50,884 nt of DNA from Streptomyces rhizosphaerihabitans (GCF_025399795.1 NZ_JAODTZ010000060.1:1-50884), one strand, 5' to 3'. Positions 16,487-25,219 are shown, numbered from the stretch's first letter. Translations and numbers: made by a program. Notes: generated by a model not told the origin, from the letters alone.

Positions 16487-16768
16487 ATGAACCGCAGTGA
16501 GCTGGTGGCCGCGCTGGCCGACCGTGCCGAGGTGACCCGCAAGGACGCCGACGCCGTTCTGGCCGCTTTCGCCGAGACCGTCGGCGAGATCGTCGCCAAG
16601 GGCGACGAGAAGGTCACCATCCCCGGCTTCCTGACCTTCGAGCGCACCCACCGTGCCGCTCGCACCGCGCGCAACCCGCAGACCGGCGACCCGATCCAGA
16701 TCCCGGCCGGCTACAGCGTGAAGGTCTCCGCGGGCAGCAAGCTCAAGGAAGCCGCCAAGGGCAAGTAA
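16487..16768 (+). CDS. hupA: DNA-binding protein HU (HupA-type)
   Basis: A 93-residue histone-like protein of standard HU length, starting MNRSELVAALADRAEVTRKDADAVLAAF. The DNA-binding arm is RTHRAARTARNPQTGDPIQIPAG, with the conserved RNPQTG and Pro at the arm tip. It binds and bends DNA non-specifically as a dimer and helps compact the nucleoid. It is the short form without the Lys/Ala-rich tail found in the second Streptomyces HU (HupS), so HupA is the better match and also fits the position beside murA. GGGAGT lies before ATG 16487. A strong terminator follows at 16823-16857. Confidence 0.95.
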   Translation: MNRSELVAALADRAEVTRKDADAVLAAFAETVGEIVAKGDEKVTIPGFLTFERTHRAARTARNPQTGDPIQIPAGYSVKVSAGSKLKEAAKGK

Positions 16769-16822
16769 GCCCGGCCGGTACGTTCCCGCCGACGCGGGGC
16801 GCGTACCAGGCGCAGCAACGCC

Positions 16823-16857
16823 GATGGGGCGGCCCCTTTCAGGGGGGCCGCCCCATC
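16823..16857 (+). terminator. Strong hairpin terminator after hupA
   Basis: gatggggcggcccc (16823-16836) and ggggccgccccatc (16844-16857) form a perfect 14-bp stem with a 7-base loop. It stands between convergent hupA and murA and may work in both directions. Confidence 0.85.
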
Positions 16858-16929
16858 GTCGTACGTACGTCTGCCGCGCCGTCAGGCCGAGGGCCTCGCC
16901 CAGCGACCGGCCGCCCGGACCGGGGAGGC

Positions 16930-16994
16930 CGGGTCAGCCCAGCGCCTTGCCCGGCAGTTCGACCTTCGCGCCGAGCTCGACGAGCTTCTCCATG
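16930..16994 (-). repeat. Displaced copy of the murA 3' end (65 bp)
   Basis: Bases 16930-16994 are identical to 17072-17136, which contain the last codons and stop of murA. A 77-base spacer with two hairpin-forming stretches separates the copies (ccgggg/ccccgg near 17005-17022; cagccg/cggctg at 17028-17033 and 17039-17044). Confidence 0.95.
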
Positions 16995-17071
16995 CTGTGT
17001 CCACCCGGGGGATGACCCCCGGACCCCCAGCCGGAAAACGGCTGGCTGGGCCGGAGTGGAGAGGAAGGGTG

Positions 17072-17136
17072 CGGGTCAGCCCAGCGCCTTGCCCGGCAGT
17101 TCGACCTTCGCGCCGAGCTCGACGAGCTTCTCCATG
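17072..17136 (-). repeat. Original copy of the 65-bp repeat inside the murA 3' end
   Basis: This copy is in frame within murA (tail MEKLVELGAKVELPGKALG and stop). The partner lies at 16930-16994, downstream of murA. Confidence 0.95.
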
Positions 17137-18416
17137 AAGTTCTCGTAGCCGCGGTTGATGAGCTCGATGCCGTGGACGCGGGACGTGCCCTGCGCCGCCA
17201 GCGCCGCGATCAGGTACGAGAAGCCGCCGCGCAGGTCGGGGATGACCAGGTCGGCGCCCTGGAGCTTCGTCGGGCCCGAAACGACCGCGGAGTGCAGGAA
17301 GTTGCGCTGGCCGAAGCGGCAGACCGAGCCGCCGAGGCACTCGCGGTAGAGCTGGATGTGCGCGCCCATCTGGTTCAGCGCGGACGTGAAGCCCAGCCGG
17401 GACTCGTACACCGTCTCGTGGATGATCGACAGACCGGTGGCCTGCGTCAGGGCCACGACCAGCGGCTGCTGCCAGTCCGTCTGGAAGCCGGGGTGGACGT
17501 CCGTCTCCAGGGCGATGGACTTGAGCTGCGAGCCCGGGTGCCAGAAGCGGATGCCCTCGTCGTCGATCTCGAAGGCACCGCCCACCTTGCGGTAGGTGTT
17601 CAGGAACGTCATCATCGAGCGCTGCTGGGCGCCGCGGACGTAGATGTTTCCCTCGGTCGCCAGCGCGGCGGAAGCCCACGAGGCGGCCTCCAGGCGGTCC
17701 GGGAGGGCCGCGTGGGTGTAACCGCCGAGCGAGTCCACACCGGTGATGCGGATCGTCCGGTCGGTGTCCATCGCGATGATGGCACCCATCTTCTGCAGGA
17801 CGCAGATCAGGTCCTCGATCTCCGGCTCCACGGCCGCGTTCGAGAGTTCCGTGACACCCTCCGCGAGCACCGCGGTCAGCAGCACCTGCTCGGTCGCGCC
17901 CACGGACGGGTACGGCAGCTGGATCTTGGTGCCGCGCAGCCGCTGCGGGGCCTCCAGGTACTGGCCGTCCTCCCGTTTCTCGATCTTCGCGCCGAACTGC
18001 CGCAGCACCTCGAAGTGGAAGTCGATCGGCCGGCCGCCGATGTCGCAGCCGCCGAGACCCGGGATGAACGCGTGGCCCAGCCGGTGCAGCAGCGGGCCGC
18101 AGAAGAGGATCGGGATGCGCGACGAGCCCGCGTGGGCATCGATGTCGGCGACGTTCGCGCTCTCGACGTGCGAGGGATCGAGGATCAGCTCGCCGGGCTC
18201 CTCACCCGGACGGACGGTCACACCATGCAACTGCAGCAGCCCGCGTACGACACGGACGTCGCGGATGTCGGGGACATTGCGCAGCCGGCTCGGCCCGCTG
18301 CCCAGCAGGGCGGCGACCATGGCCTTCGGTACGAGGTTCTTCGCACCGCGGACACGGATCTCGCCCTCAAGCGGGGTTCCGCCATGGACAAGCAGGACAT
18401 CGTCGTTGACGGTCAT
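17076..18416 (-). CDS. murA: UDP-N-acetylglucosamine 1-carboxyvinyltransferase MurA
   Basis: A 446-residue EPSP synthase-fold enzyme that adds enolpyruvate from PEP to UDP-GlcNAc, the first committed step of peptidoglycan synthesis. Start MTVNDDVLLVHGGTPLEGEIRV with the KN pair (AKNLVPKAMVAALL), the active-site loop LGGCDIGGRPIDFHFEVL with Cys124 (the fosfomycin-sensitive Cys is present), and GGFSYLIAALAAQGTSRVHG near the end. ATG 18416 gives the normal family length; longer in-frame starts lack support. It faces yqgE divergently across 272 bases and hupA convergently. The 3' end is duplicated beyond the stop. Confidence 0.95.
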   Translation of the reverse strand: MTVNDDVLLVHGGTPLEGEIRVRGAKNLVPKAMVAALLGSGPSRLRNVPDIRDVRVVRGLLQLHGVTVRPGEEPGELILDPSHVESANVADIDAHAGSSRIPILFCGPLLHRLGHAFIPGLGGCDIGGRPIDFHFEVLRQFGAKIEKREDGQYLEAPQRLRGTKIQLPYPSVGATEQVLLTAVLAEGVTELSNAAVEPEIEDLICVLQKMGAIIAMDTDRTIRITGVDSLGGYTHAALPDRLEAASWASAALATEGNIYVRGAQQRSMMTFLNTYRKVGGAFEIDDEGIRFWHPGSQLKSIALETDVHPGFQTDWQQPLVVALTQATGLSIIHETVYESRLGFTSALNQMGAHIQLYRECLGGSVCRFGQRNFLHSAVVSGPTKLQGADLVIPDLRGGFSYLIAALAAQGTSRVHGIELINRGYENFMEKLVELGAKVELPGKALG

Positions 18417-18688
18417 GTATCTCGCGTTCCGATGAGTTGGGCAGGCGTGGGTCGTCGGCAGGCCGGTCGTACGGGAGCCGAACAGCAAGGGTAATGGCCG
18501 CCCACCCCGGCGCAGTAAGCCCAATGAGGACTCAGCTGCGTCATAGCTTGGCCACAACACGAACCGTTCCGAATCGGGCACACGGGGTCACCGGCCCCGG
18601 TGTGCGCGGGCAACGCTCCCTTGCGCCCTGAGCTGCATTCACTCCCGTACGCGTATTGGCTCCCCACATGAAGGGAATGTGCGGGATC

Positions 18689-19270
18689 ATGTCTGGCATG
18701 ACCGAGGTGTCCTCGCTCACAGGGCGGCTGCTCGTGGCCACGCCCGCCCTGGCGGACCCGAACTTCGACCGTGCGGTGGTGCTGCTCCTCGACCACGACG
18801 AGGAGGGCTCCCTCGGTGTCGTCCTCAACCGCCCGACCCCGGTGGGCGTCGGCGACATCCTGGAGAACTGGGCCGGTCTGGCCGGGGAACCGGGCGTCGT
18901 CTTCCAGGGCGGCCCCGTCTCGCTGGACTCCGCGCTGGGGGTGGCGGTCATCCCGGGCGGCATGGCGGGGGAGCGCGCGCCCCTCGGCTGGCGGCGTGTG
19001 CACGGCGCGATCGGTCTGGTGGATCTGGAGGCCCCGCCCGAGCTCCTCGCCTCGGCCCTCGGCTCCCTGCGCATCTTCGCCGGGTACGCGGGCTGGGGAC
19101 CGGGGCAGCTGGAGAACGAACTGGTCGAGGGCGCCTGGTACGTCGTCGAATCCGAACCCGGGGACGTCTCCTCCCCGTCGCCGGAACGCCTGTGGCGCGA
19201 GGTCCTGCGCCGCCAGCGCAGTGAACTCGCCATGGTGGCGACGTACCCCGACGACCCCTCCCTCAACTGA
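18689..19270 (+). CDS. YqgE/AlgH family protein (UPF0301)
   Basis: A 193-residue protein with the full family core: LTGRLLVATPALADPNFDRAVVLLLDHDEEG, GVVLNRPTPVGVGDIL, VFQGGPVSLD and the GYAGWGPGQLENELVEGAWYVV signature. The fold is known but the biochemical role is not settled. ATG 18689 is given; ATG 18698 (MTEVSS) is equally possible and neither has a strong ribosome site. The downstream DUF3039 gene follows after 85 bases. The 272-base region shared with murA upstream should contain divergent promoters, but I could not assign boxes safely. Confidence 0.9.
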   Translation: MSGMTEVSSLTGRLLVATPALADPNFDRAVVLLLDHDEEGSLGVVLNRPTPVGVGDILENWAGLAGEPGVVFQGGPVSLDSALGVAVIPGGMAGERAPLGWRRVHGAIGLVDLEAPPELLASALGSLRIFAGYAGWGPGQLENELVEGAWYVVESEPGDVSSPSPERLWREVLRRQRSELAMVATYPDDPSLN

Positions 19271-19355
19271 CCGGCACACCGGCTCCGGCCCTTCCCCCGC
19301 CGGCACGCGACCCTTCCCTCAACTGATGGGTGCGAGCCCCAGTACCCTTGGGTTC

Positions 19356-19652
19356 ATGAGCACTCTTGAGCCTGAGACCCAGCCCCAGCGAGGCACGGGG
19401 ACGGGGACCCTCGTAGAGCCGACGCCGCAGGTGTCGCACGGCGACGGGGACCACGAGCGCTTCGCCCATTACGTCCAGAAGGACAAGATCATGGCGAGCG
19501 CGCTGGACGGCACGCCCGTCGTGGCGCTGTGCGGCAAGGTGTGGGTACCGGGCCGTGACCCGAAGAAGTATCCCGTGTGTCCCATGTGCAAGGAGATCTT
19601 CGAGTCCATGGGCGCCGGTGGCGACCAGGGCAAGGGCGGCGACAAGAAGTGA
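19356..19652 (+). CDS. DUF3039 domain protein with CPMC zinc-type motif
   Basis: A 98-residue actinobacterial protein. The core GTPVVALCGKVWVPGRDPKKYPVCPMCKEIFESM contains three cysteines (C-x-n-C-x2-C) plus HERFAHYVQKDKI upstream, which suggests a small metal-binding domain; both termini are disordered (TGTGTLVEPTPQ, GGDQGKGGDKK). Function unknown. ATG 19356 follows a weak site. It ends 48 bases before a strong 18-bp terminator and is conserved next to yqgE in Streptomyces as far as I recall. Confidence 0.88.
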   Translation: MSTLEPETQPQRGTGTGTLVEPTPQVSHGDGDHERFAHYVQKDKIMASALDGTPVVALCGKVWVPGRDPKKYPVCPMCKEIFESMGAGGDQGKGGDKK

Positions 19653-19699
19653 CGCCGGGACTCTCCCCGGCGCAGTAAGCCGCTTGGACGTAGACCGAG

Positions 19700-19739
19700 C
19701 ACGGCCGCGACACCCCTGGCGAGGGGTGTCGCGGCCGTG
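19700..19739 (+). terminator. Strong hairpin terminator after the DUF3039 gene
   Basis: cacggccgcgacacccct (19700-19717) pairs perfectly over 18 bp with 19722-19739 around loop ggcg. Confidence 0.9.
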
Positions 19740-20000
19740 TCGTATGCGAGGCCGGCCCTGCGGGCCCCCGCGGGGCGGCCCCAGGGTGATGGCACCCGCG
19801 CGGCGGCCCCGGTGTGGCGCTGCGATCAGTGTCCCCGGCATGCCGCTTGCGGAGCCGGGCCGCTCCGGCCCCCCTTCTGCCGCCCTGCCCGGGCCGACGT
19901 GCGGGCCGATCGCGATAGACCCGAGGGGGCGCGGGCGCACAGGCCGGCGGGGAGGTCGTCGGCGGCTGGGCGTTGCACGGAGTGCGTCCCGTGGTCACAG

Positions 20001-20016
20001 AGTGGTTGAGACCTCT
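20001..20016 (+). promoter_or_regulatory. DasR-responsive element (dre)-like operator
   Basis: agtggttgagacctct matches 13 of 16 positions of the DasR consensus as I know it (A[C/G]TGGTCTAGACCA[C/G]T). It lies 94 bases before an ATG with a GGAGG ribosome site at 20110 and upstream of a decayed sugar permease and a hexosaminidase, the expected DasR (GlcNAc) context. The rest of 19740-20109 holds no gene I can support. Confidence 0.6.
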
Positions 20017-20109
20017 TGTGGGCGGTTCACGCCACTCCGTAACCTCCGAAGTGTTGTGCGGTGCGAAACCGTCGTTGCGCAGGCTGCAACGCGCCCTGGA
20101 GGACGCTCG

Positions 20110-20922
20110 ATGAAGCTCGCTGTTCCCGGATTCCTCGCGGCCCGGACGGCGATCGTTCCTCCGCCGGACGGTGCTCGGCGCTTTCGAACCGGCGGGGGAG
20201 CGGCGGGCCGCCGGGCCCCGGTTCCCGTCGTATTCGCCCTCCCCGGATTCGTTCCGCCGCGTCTTCCGGCGGCGGGAATTCGGCCGACACTTCCTCGGGT
20301 TCCTTCTTGCCGAGGGCTCCGCGATCGCCGTCCCGGCGCTCATCAGGTTTCTCCAGGCGGCGGCGGTGAGACGATTCCGCTTCCGATTCCGGACCATCCC
20401 GCCGATCATGTTCCCGGCGGCCCGGACGATGCCCGTCCAGACCTCGGCGATCTTCCTCTTCTCCCTCCCGTTCTTCGCCCCGCGGTACTTCGGCCGACCG
20501 AACACGCAGGGTCCGCGGGCCTCGCCGCGCGGGACCTTCTCGCCGCCCTTCGTGATCCCGGTGCCATGGGGTTTCGCCGAGGCCGTCCGGGACGCGCCGG
20601 AGGCGGTCGCGCGCAGGGGCGGAGCGAGCCGCACGCGATTCCTCCGGCGGATGCATTTCCCGCTCGCCTTCACCGGCCTCGTGGCCGCCTGGATGTTTTC
20701 CTCCGTCCCGGCCGGGAACGATTTCCTGTTCCCCGAGTCCCTCTTCCCCGACGGCATCCAGCAGCCCCCGTGCCGGGGGTCCTCCTCGTCTTCCGTAAGC
20801 CGGTGGAGCCCGACCGGACGGTATGGCGGCCGCCTCCGCGGTGACGGCGATTCAGGTGCCGATCCTCTTCGTACGCGTACACCGGTGACTCGCCTCCGGC
20901 CTCGGCGGCGGTAAAGGACTGA
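20110..20922 (+). pseudogene. Decayed MalG-type sugar ABC transporter permease
   Basis: ATG 20110 has GGAGG upstream, but frame is lost after about 17 codons. A second frame (from about 20171) reads as an eroded permease: FEPAGERRAAGPRF, SPDSFRRVFRRREFGRHFLGF, AVRRFRFRFR, MPVQTSAIFLF, an EAA-loop remnant (EAVARRGGASRTRFLRRMHFP) and SSVPAGNDFLFPESLFPDG. Near 20770 the match shifts frame (PVPGVLLVFRKPVEPD), then again at 20823 (MAAASAVTAIQVPILFVRV), meets an in-frame TGA at 20886 and ends with the remains of SGLGGAVKD and TGA 20920-20922. Total length equals a normal permease, so it decayed by small indels. The hexosaminidase starts 8 bases later. Identification is by motif recall, not alignment. 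Confidence 0.72.
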
Positions 20923-20929
20923 AGGACGG

Positions 20930-22588
20930 ATGGACATGATGGATACGGGCCTGATTCCTGCGCCCCTCGTCGTCGAAGGCGCCCCGCACGGGCGGTTCGC
21001 GCTCGACGCGGAGACCACCCTGTGGGCCGCGCCCGGCACGGCCACCACCGAACGCTGGCTGCGCTCGACGCTCGGCGCCGCACTCGGACTGGCGCTGCGA
21101 CCTGGGCCGCAGGACGCTCGGGGCGCCGTACGCCTGCTCCTCGACGACACCCTGGAACCGGAGGCGTACCGGCTCGGCGTCGGCGACGACGGCGTCGACA
21201 TCCGCGGCGGCGACGCGGCCGGGGTCTTCTGGGGCGCGCAGACATTGCGTCAACTGCTCGGCCCCGACGCTTTTCGCCGCGCCCCGATCCGCCCGCGGAC
21301 GACGTACGGAATCGAGTACCGGACCATCGAGGACGCGCCCCGATTCCGCTGGCGCGGCCTGATGCTCGATGTCTCCCGGCACTTCATGCCGAAGGAAGGC
21401 GTCCTGCGCTACCTCGACCTGCTGGCCGCGCACAAACTCAATGTCTTCCACTTCCATCTCACCGACGACCAGGGATGGCGTGTTCAGATCAAGCGTTATC
21501 CGAGGCTGACGGAGGTCGGTTCCTGGCGGGCGCGCACCAAATTCGGCCACCGGGCCTCGCCGCTGTGGGAGGAGAAGCCGCACGGAGGCTTCTACACACA
21601 GGACGACATCCGCGAGATCGTCGCGTACGCGGCCGACCGGCATATCGCCGTGGTCCCCGAAATCGACATCCCCGGCCACTCGCAGGCCGCCATCGCCGCG
21701 TATCCGGAACTGGGCAACACCGACGTCATCGACACGACCTCCCTGACCGTCTGGGACAACTGGGGCGTCTCCAAAAACGTACTCGCCCCCACTGACAACG
21801 CCCTGCGCTTCTACGAGGGGGTCTTCGAGGAACTCCTCGACCTGTTCCCGGCGGACCCCGCGCACTTCCCGGAGTTCTCGGGCTTCTTCCACATCGGGGG
21901 CGACGAGTGCGCCAAGGACCAGTGGAAGCGGTCGGCCACCGCCCAGGCGCGCATCCGGGAACTCGGACTCGCCGACGAGGACGAGTTGCAGTCCTGGTTC
22001 ATCCGGCACTTCGACAACTGGCTGTCCGCGCGCGGGCGTCGGCTGATCGGCTGGGACGAGATCCTGGAAGGCGGTCTCGCGCCGGGCGCCGCGGTGTCGT
22101 CGTGGCGCGGCTACCAGGGCGGCGTCACGGCCGCGCGCGCGGGCCACGACGTCGTCATGTGCCCCGAGCAGCACGTGTACTTGGACTACCGGCAGGCAGC
22201 GGGCGAGGACGAACCGGTGCCCATCGCCTATGTACGCACTCTGGAGGATGTCTACCGCTTCGAGCCGGTTCCGCCGCAGCTCACCGAGGCGGAGGCACGG
22301 CACGTGCTGGGCACGCAGGCCAACGTGTGGACCGAGGTGATGGAAGACCAAACGCGCGTGGACTACCAGGCGTTCCCGAGGCTCGCCGCCTTCGCCGAGG
22401 TCGCCTGGAGCCGTCTGCCGGCTCCCGCGGAGCGTGACTTCGCCGGTTTCGAGCAGCGGATGGGTGCCCACTACGAGCGACTCGACGCGCTCGGAGTCGG
22501 CTACCGGCCGCCCGCGGGCCCGCGGCCGTGGCAGCGGCGCCCCGGGGTGCTCGGACGCCCGATCGAGGGGGCGCCCCCGAACGTGTGA
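20930..22588 (+). CDS. Cytoplasmic beta-N-acetylhexosaminidase (GH20)
   Basis: A 552-residue glycoside hydrolase 20 enzyme that removes terminal GlcNAc/GalNAc. The N-terminal GH20b domain (about residues 8-125) is followed by a TIM barrel starting RFRWRGLMLDVSRHFMP, with HKLNVFHFHLTDDQGWR, PEIDIPGHSQAAIAAYPEL and the catalytic HIGGDECAKDQW (Asp-Glu at about 325-326; Asp polarises the 2-acetamido group, Glu is the acid). Late motifs are GWDEILEGGLAPGA, and LGTQANVWTEVM. No signal peptide, so it should act on imported chitooligosaccharides. ATG 20930 is given; ATG 20936 has better spacing from GAAGGA (20921). Directly downstream of a permease pseudogene and a DasR-like site. Confidence 0.93.
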   Translation: MDMMDTGLIPAPLVVEGAPHGRFALDAETTLWAAPGTATTERWLRSTLGAALGLALRPGPQDARGAVRLLLDDTLEPEAYRLGVGDDGVDIRGGDAAGVFWGAQTLRQLLGPDAFRRAPIRPRTTYGIEYRTIEDAPRFRWRGLMLDVSRHFMPKEGVLRYLDLLAAHKLNVFHFHLTDDQGWRVQIKRYPRLTEVGSWRARTKFGHRASPLWEEKPHGGFYTQDDIREIVAYAADRHIAVVPEIDIPGHSQAAIAAYPELGNTDVIDTTSLTVWDNWGVSKNVLAPTDNALRFYEGVFEELLDLFPADPAHFPEFSGFFHIGGDECAKDQWKRSATAQARIRELGLADEDELQSWFIRHFDNWLSARGRRLIGWDEILEGGLAPGAAVSSWRGYQGGVTAARAGHDVVMCPEQHVYLDYRQAAGEDEPVPIAYVRTLEDVYRFEPVPPQLTEAEARHVLGTQANVWTEVMEDQTRVDYQAFPRLAAFAEVAWSRLPAPAERDFAGFEQRMGAHYERLDALGVGYRPPAGPRPWQRRPGVLGRPIEGAPPNV

Positions 22589-22601
22589 GACGGCTCACGG
22601 C

Positions 22602-22632
22602 CGGTGTGCCCCGGGCCAATGCCCTGGCACCG
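22602..22632 (+). terminator. Imperfect hairpin after the hexosaminidase
   Basis: ggtgtgcc..gggc pairs with gccc.ggcacc around loop caat, with small bulges. The remaining gap to 22868 shows a short gtcac/gtgac dyad near 22660 but no gene. Confidence 0.4.
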
Positions 22633-22868
22633 TTGCCCCGCAAGGAAAAAAGGCCCCCAAGGGTCACCGAAGAGTGACAATTCGCGCTCACCGGCGATGC
22701 CGTGCGAAAACCGGCCATCTCCCTGGTGAGAGGGGCGAATGCCTCCTAGCGGACCCCCGCGTCGGGGGCCGGGGAAGATGTGCCAGAGTTGCCACGTCCG
22801 CCCTGTCAGCACGTACCGTACGGCAGCACAGGTGGGACCAGGTGGGGCAGCGGGAAGGGGCAACCGGT

Positions 22869-23762
22869 TTGACCACGCACGCACTGCAGACGGCGCAGGC
22901 CGTGACGCTGCCCGTCTCGCTGGACGAGGCGGTGGCGGCGCTGTCCGCCATGCCCACGGCCGTTCCGGTGGCGGGCGGCACGGATCTGATGGCCGCGGTC
23001 AACTCCGGACAGCTGAGGCCGTCCGCGCTCGTCGGCCTCGGCCGGATCAGCGAGATCCGCGGCTGGCAGTACCAGGACGGCCACGCGCTGCTCGGCGCGG
23101 GCCTCACACATGCCCGTATGGGCCGCCCCGACTTCGCCGCCCTCATCCCGGCACTCGCCGCCGCCGCGCGGGCGGCCGGACCGCCGCAGATCCGCAACGC
23201 CGGCACCCTCGGCGGCAACATCGCCTCGGCCGCCCCCACGGGGGACGCGCTGCCCGTGCTGGCCGCCCTGGAAGCCACGTTGATCATCGCGGGGCCGGGC
23301 GGAGTCCGCCGCGAGATCCCCGTGTCCCACCTGCTCGCGGGTGTGGACATGCTCCGCGGCGGAGAACTCATCGGCTACGTGCGCGTGCCGCTGCTGCACG
23401 CCCCGCAGGTCTTCCTGAAGGCCACCGGACGCACCGGACCCGGGCGCGCCATCGCCTCCGTGGCGGTCGTCCTCGACCCGGCCCGGCGCGGCGTGCGGTG
23501 CGCCGTCGGCGCCATAGCGCCGATGCCGCTGCGGCCGCTGGACGCCGAGGCGTGGGTGGCCCAGCTGATCGACTGGGACAACAGCCGCGCGATCGTCCCG
23601 GAGGCGCTGACCGCGTTCGGTGAGTACGTGGCCGCTGCCTGCATCCCCGATCCCGTCCCCGCCGAGGACGGATCCCTGACACCGCTTCCGCCCGCCGTAC
23701 TGCATCTGCGGCGCACCGTCGCCGCGCTGGCCCGACGAGCACTTGGGAGGGCACTGTCGTGA
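22869..23762 (+). CDS. FAD-binding subunit of a xanthine dehydrogenase-family enzyme
   Basis: A 297-residue CoxM/XdhB-type flavoprotein. The FAD-binding signature is AVPVAGGTDLMAAVNSGQLRP (about residues 35-55), then ALVGLGRISEIRGW, and the second signature PPQIRNAGTLGGNIASAAPTGD (about 101-122). The C-terminal CO-dehydrogenase flavoprotein domain follows (FLKATGRTGPGRAIASVAV). It passes electrons from the Fe-S subunit to NAD or another acceptor. The start is TTG 22869 with GGAAGGGG about 9 bases upstream; no ATG/GTG with a comparable site fits the family N-terminus. The stop overlaps the GTG of the next gene (GTGA), so the operon is translationally coupled. Confidence 0.88.
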   Translation: MTTHALQTAQAVTLPVSLDEAVAALSAMPTAVPVAGGTDLMAAVNSGQLRPSALVGLGRISEIRGWQYQDGHALLGAGLTHARMGRPDFAALIPALAAAARAAGPPQIRNAGTLGGNIASAAPTGDALPVLAALEATLIIAGPGGVRREIPVSHLLAGVDMLRGGELIGYVRVPLLHAPQVFLKATGRTGPGRAIASVAVVLDPARRGVRCAVGAIAPMPLRPLDAEAWVAQLIDWDNSRAIVPEALTAFGEYVAAACIPDPVPAEDGSLTPLPPAVLHLRRTVAALARRALGRALS

Positions 23763-25219
23763 CCGACGACCAGCACGAAGGGGCCGCTCCGCGGAGCGGC
23801 AGCCGCTGGGATCCGCTGCCCCAGGGCGACTACGACGACGGCGCCACCGCCTTCGTCAAACTCCCCGAAGGGGGCATCGAGGCCCTCCTCGCCGCCCGGG
23901 AGCCCCTCGCGGCGCCCGGACACGGCTATGTGCCCCCGCAGATCGCCGTGACGCCCGCCCCGCCAGGGGCGGCGGACCCGGCGGCCGACGGAACGTGGGC
24001 CGGGCAGGGCGGCAACGCCCCGTGGCCGGATCCGAACGCCGCACAGCCGGGACCCGGCGCCCACGACGACCGGTTCTCGTACCAGCCCGGGTCCACCGGG
24101 CAGTGGGAGTTCGGCGACGGCGCCCGTGACGGCGCCGGGCACGGCCAGGGACACGGTCCCGGACACGACGTGACCGGGCAGTGGTCGGTTCCGGTGGCCG
24201 GAGGCGACCTTCCGGACGAATCGGGTGAGTTCACCACTTCGGCACTCGTCGAGCAGTGGGGCGGTACGCCGCCCGCCACGCTCCCCGGCGGCGCGTCCGC
24301 GCCCTGGGCCAGCGAGATCGGACAGCCCTGGACCGCCGACGCGCACGAAGCGGCCGCCGAGGCCCCCGCGGAGCGCGCGGGGCAGCTGGAGGCCGAATCG
24401 CCCGCGCAGGCCGCCCAGCGGCCCGTACAGTCGGCCCACGGGGCCCCTGAGCCCGTCGCCGACCCCGAACCGGTGACCGCAGGGACACGCGAGGTGTCCG
24501 AGTCCGATCCGGCGCACGAGACCGCCGAGGCGGGCGACCGGACGCCGGACGCGGACCACTCCGCGCCGGCCGCCCACGACGAACACCCCCTCGCCTCCTA
24601 CGTCCTGCGCGTCAACGGCGCCGACCGGCCGGTCACCGACGCCTGGATCGGCGAATCGCTGCTCTACGTATTGCGCGAGCGGCTCGGCCTCGCGGGCGCC
24701 AAGGACGGCTGCTCGCAGGGCGAGTGCGGCGCCTGCAACATCCAGGTGGACGGCCGGCTCGTGGCCTCGTGCCTGGTACCCGGCGTCACCGCCGCCGGCA
24801 GCGAGGTGCGCACCGTCGAGGGCCTGGCCGCCGACGGCCAGCCCTCCGACGTCCAGCGGGCCCTGGCCAAGTGCGGGGCCGTGCAGTGCGGTTTCTGCGT
24901 CCCCGGCATGGCGATGACCCTGCACGACCTGCTGGAGGGCAACCCCGCGCCGAGCGAGCTGGAGACCCGCCAGGCCCTGTGCGGCAACCTGTGCCGCTGC
25001 TCCGGCTACCGCGGCGTCCTGGACGCCGTGCGCGAGGTCGTCGCCGAACGCGAGGCGCACTCCGCCGCCGCGGCCGAAGCCGCCCCCGAGGCCCGCATCC
25101 CGCACCAGGCCGGCCCCGGCGCCGGCGGCGTCCACCCGTCCGCTTACGAGGACGGCGCCGCCTTCGGTTCCCGGGCCCAGCACGAACAGCCGTACGGCCA
25201 GGACGGAGGCCAGGCGTGA
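23759..25219 (+). CDS. [2Fe-2S] subunit of a xanthine dehydrogenase-family enzyme with long disordered N-terminus
   Basis: A 486-residue protein whose conserved part is only residues about 283-440. The plant-type ferredoxin cluster is DGCSQGECGACNIQVDGRLVASC and the second cluster domain is CGAVQCGFCVPGM with CGNLCRCSGYRG, giving the eight expected cysteines. Usual family members are about 150-200 residues. Here about 280 residues of Pro/Gly/Ala/Glu-rich low-complexity sequence precede the core (GQGHGPGHDVTGQW, AAEAPAERAGQLEAE). The frame is continuous, codon use matches the neighbours, and the GTGA overlap with the upstream gene fixes the start, so the extension is real. It relays electrons between the Mo and FAD subunits. 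Confidence 0.9.
   Translation: MTDDQHEGAAPRSGSRWDPLPQGDYDDGATAFVKLPEGGIEALLAAREPLAAPGHGYVPPQIAVTPAPPGAADPAADGTWAGQGGNAPWPDPNAAQPGPGAHDDRFSYQPGSTGQWEFGDGARDGAGHGQGHGPGHDVTGQWSVPVAGGDLPDESGEFTTSALVEQWGGTPPATLPGGASAPWASEIGQPWTADAHEAAAEAPAERAGQLEAESPAQAAQRPVQSAHGAPEPVADPEPVTAGTREVSESDPAHETAEAGDRTPDADHSAPAAHDEHPLASYVLRVNGADRPVTDAWIGESLLYVLRERLGLAGAKDGCSQGECGACNIQVDGRLVASCLVPGVTAAGSEVRTVEGLAADGQPSDVQRALAKCGAVQCGFCVPGMAMTLHDLLEGNPAPSELETRQALCGNLCRCSGYRGVLDAVREVVAEREAHSAAAAEAAPEARIPHQAGPGAGGVHPSAYEDGAAFGSRAQHEQPYGQDGGQA

Noticed and set aside
19489..21201. Long minus-strand open frame opposite the permease remnant
   Set aside because: Arg/Ser-rich composition without domains; crosses a terminator and the start of the hexosaminidase; a GC-driven shadow frame.
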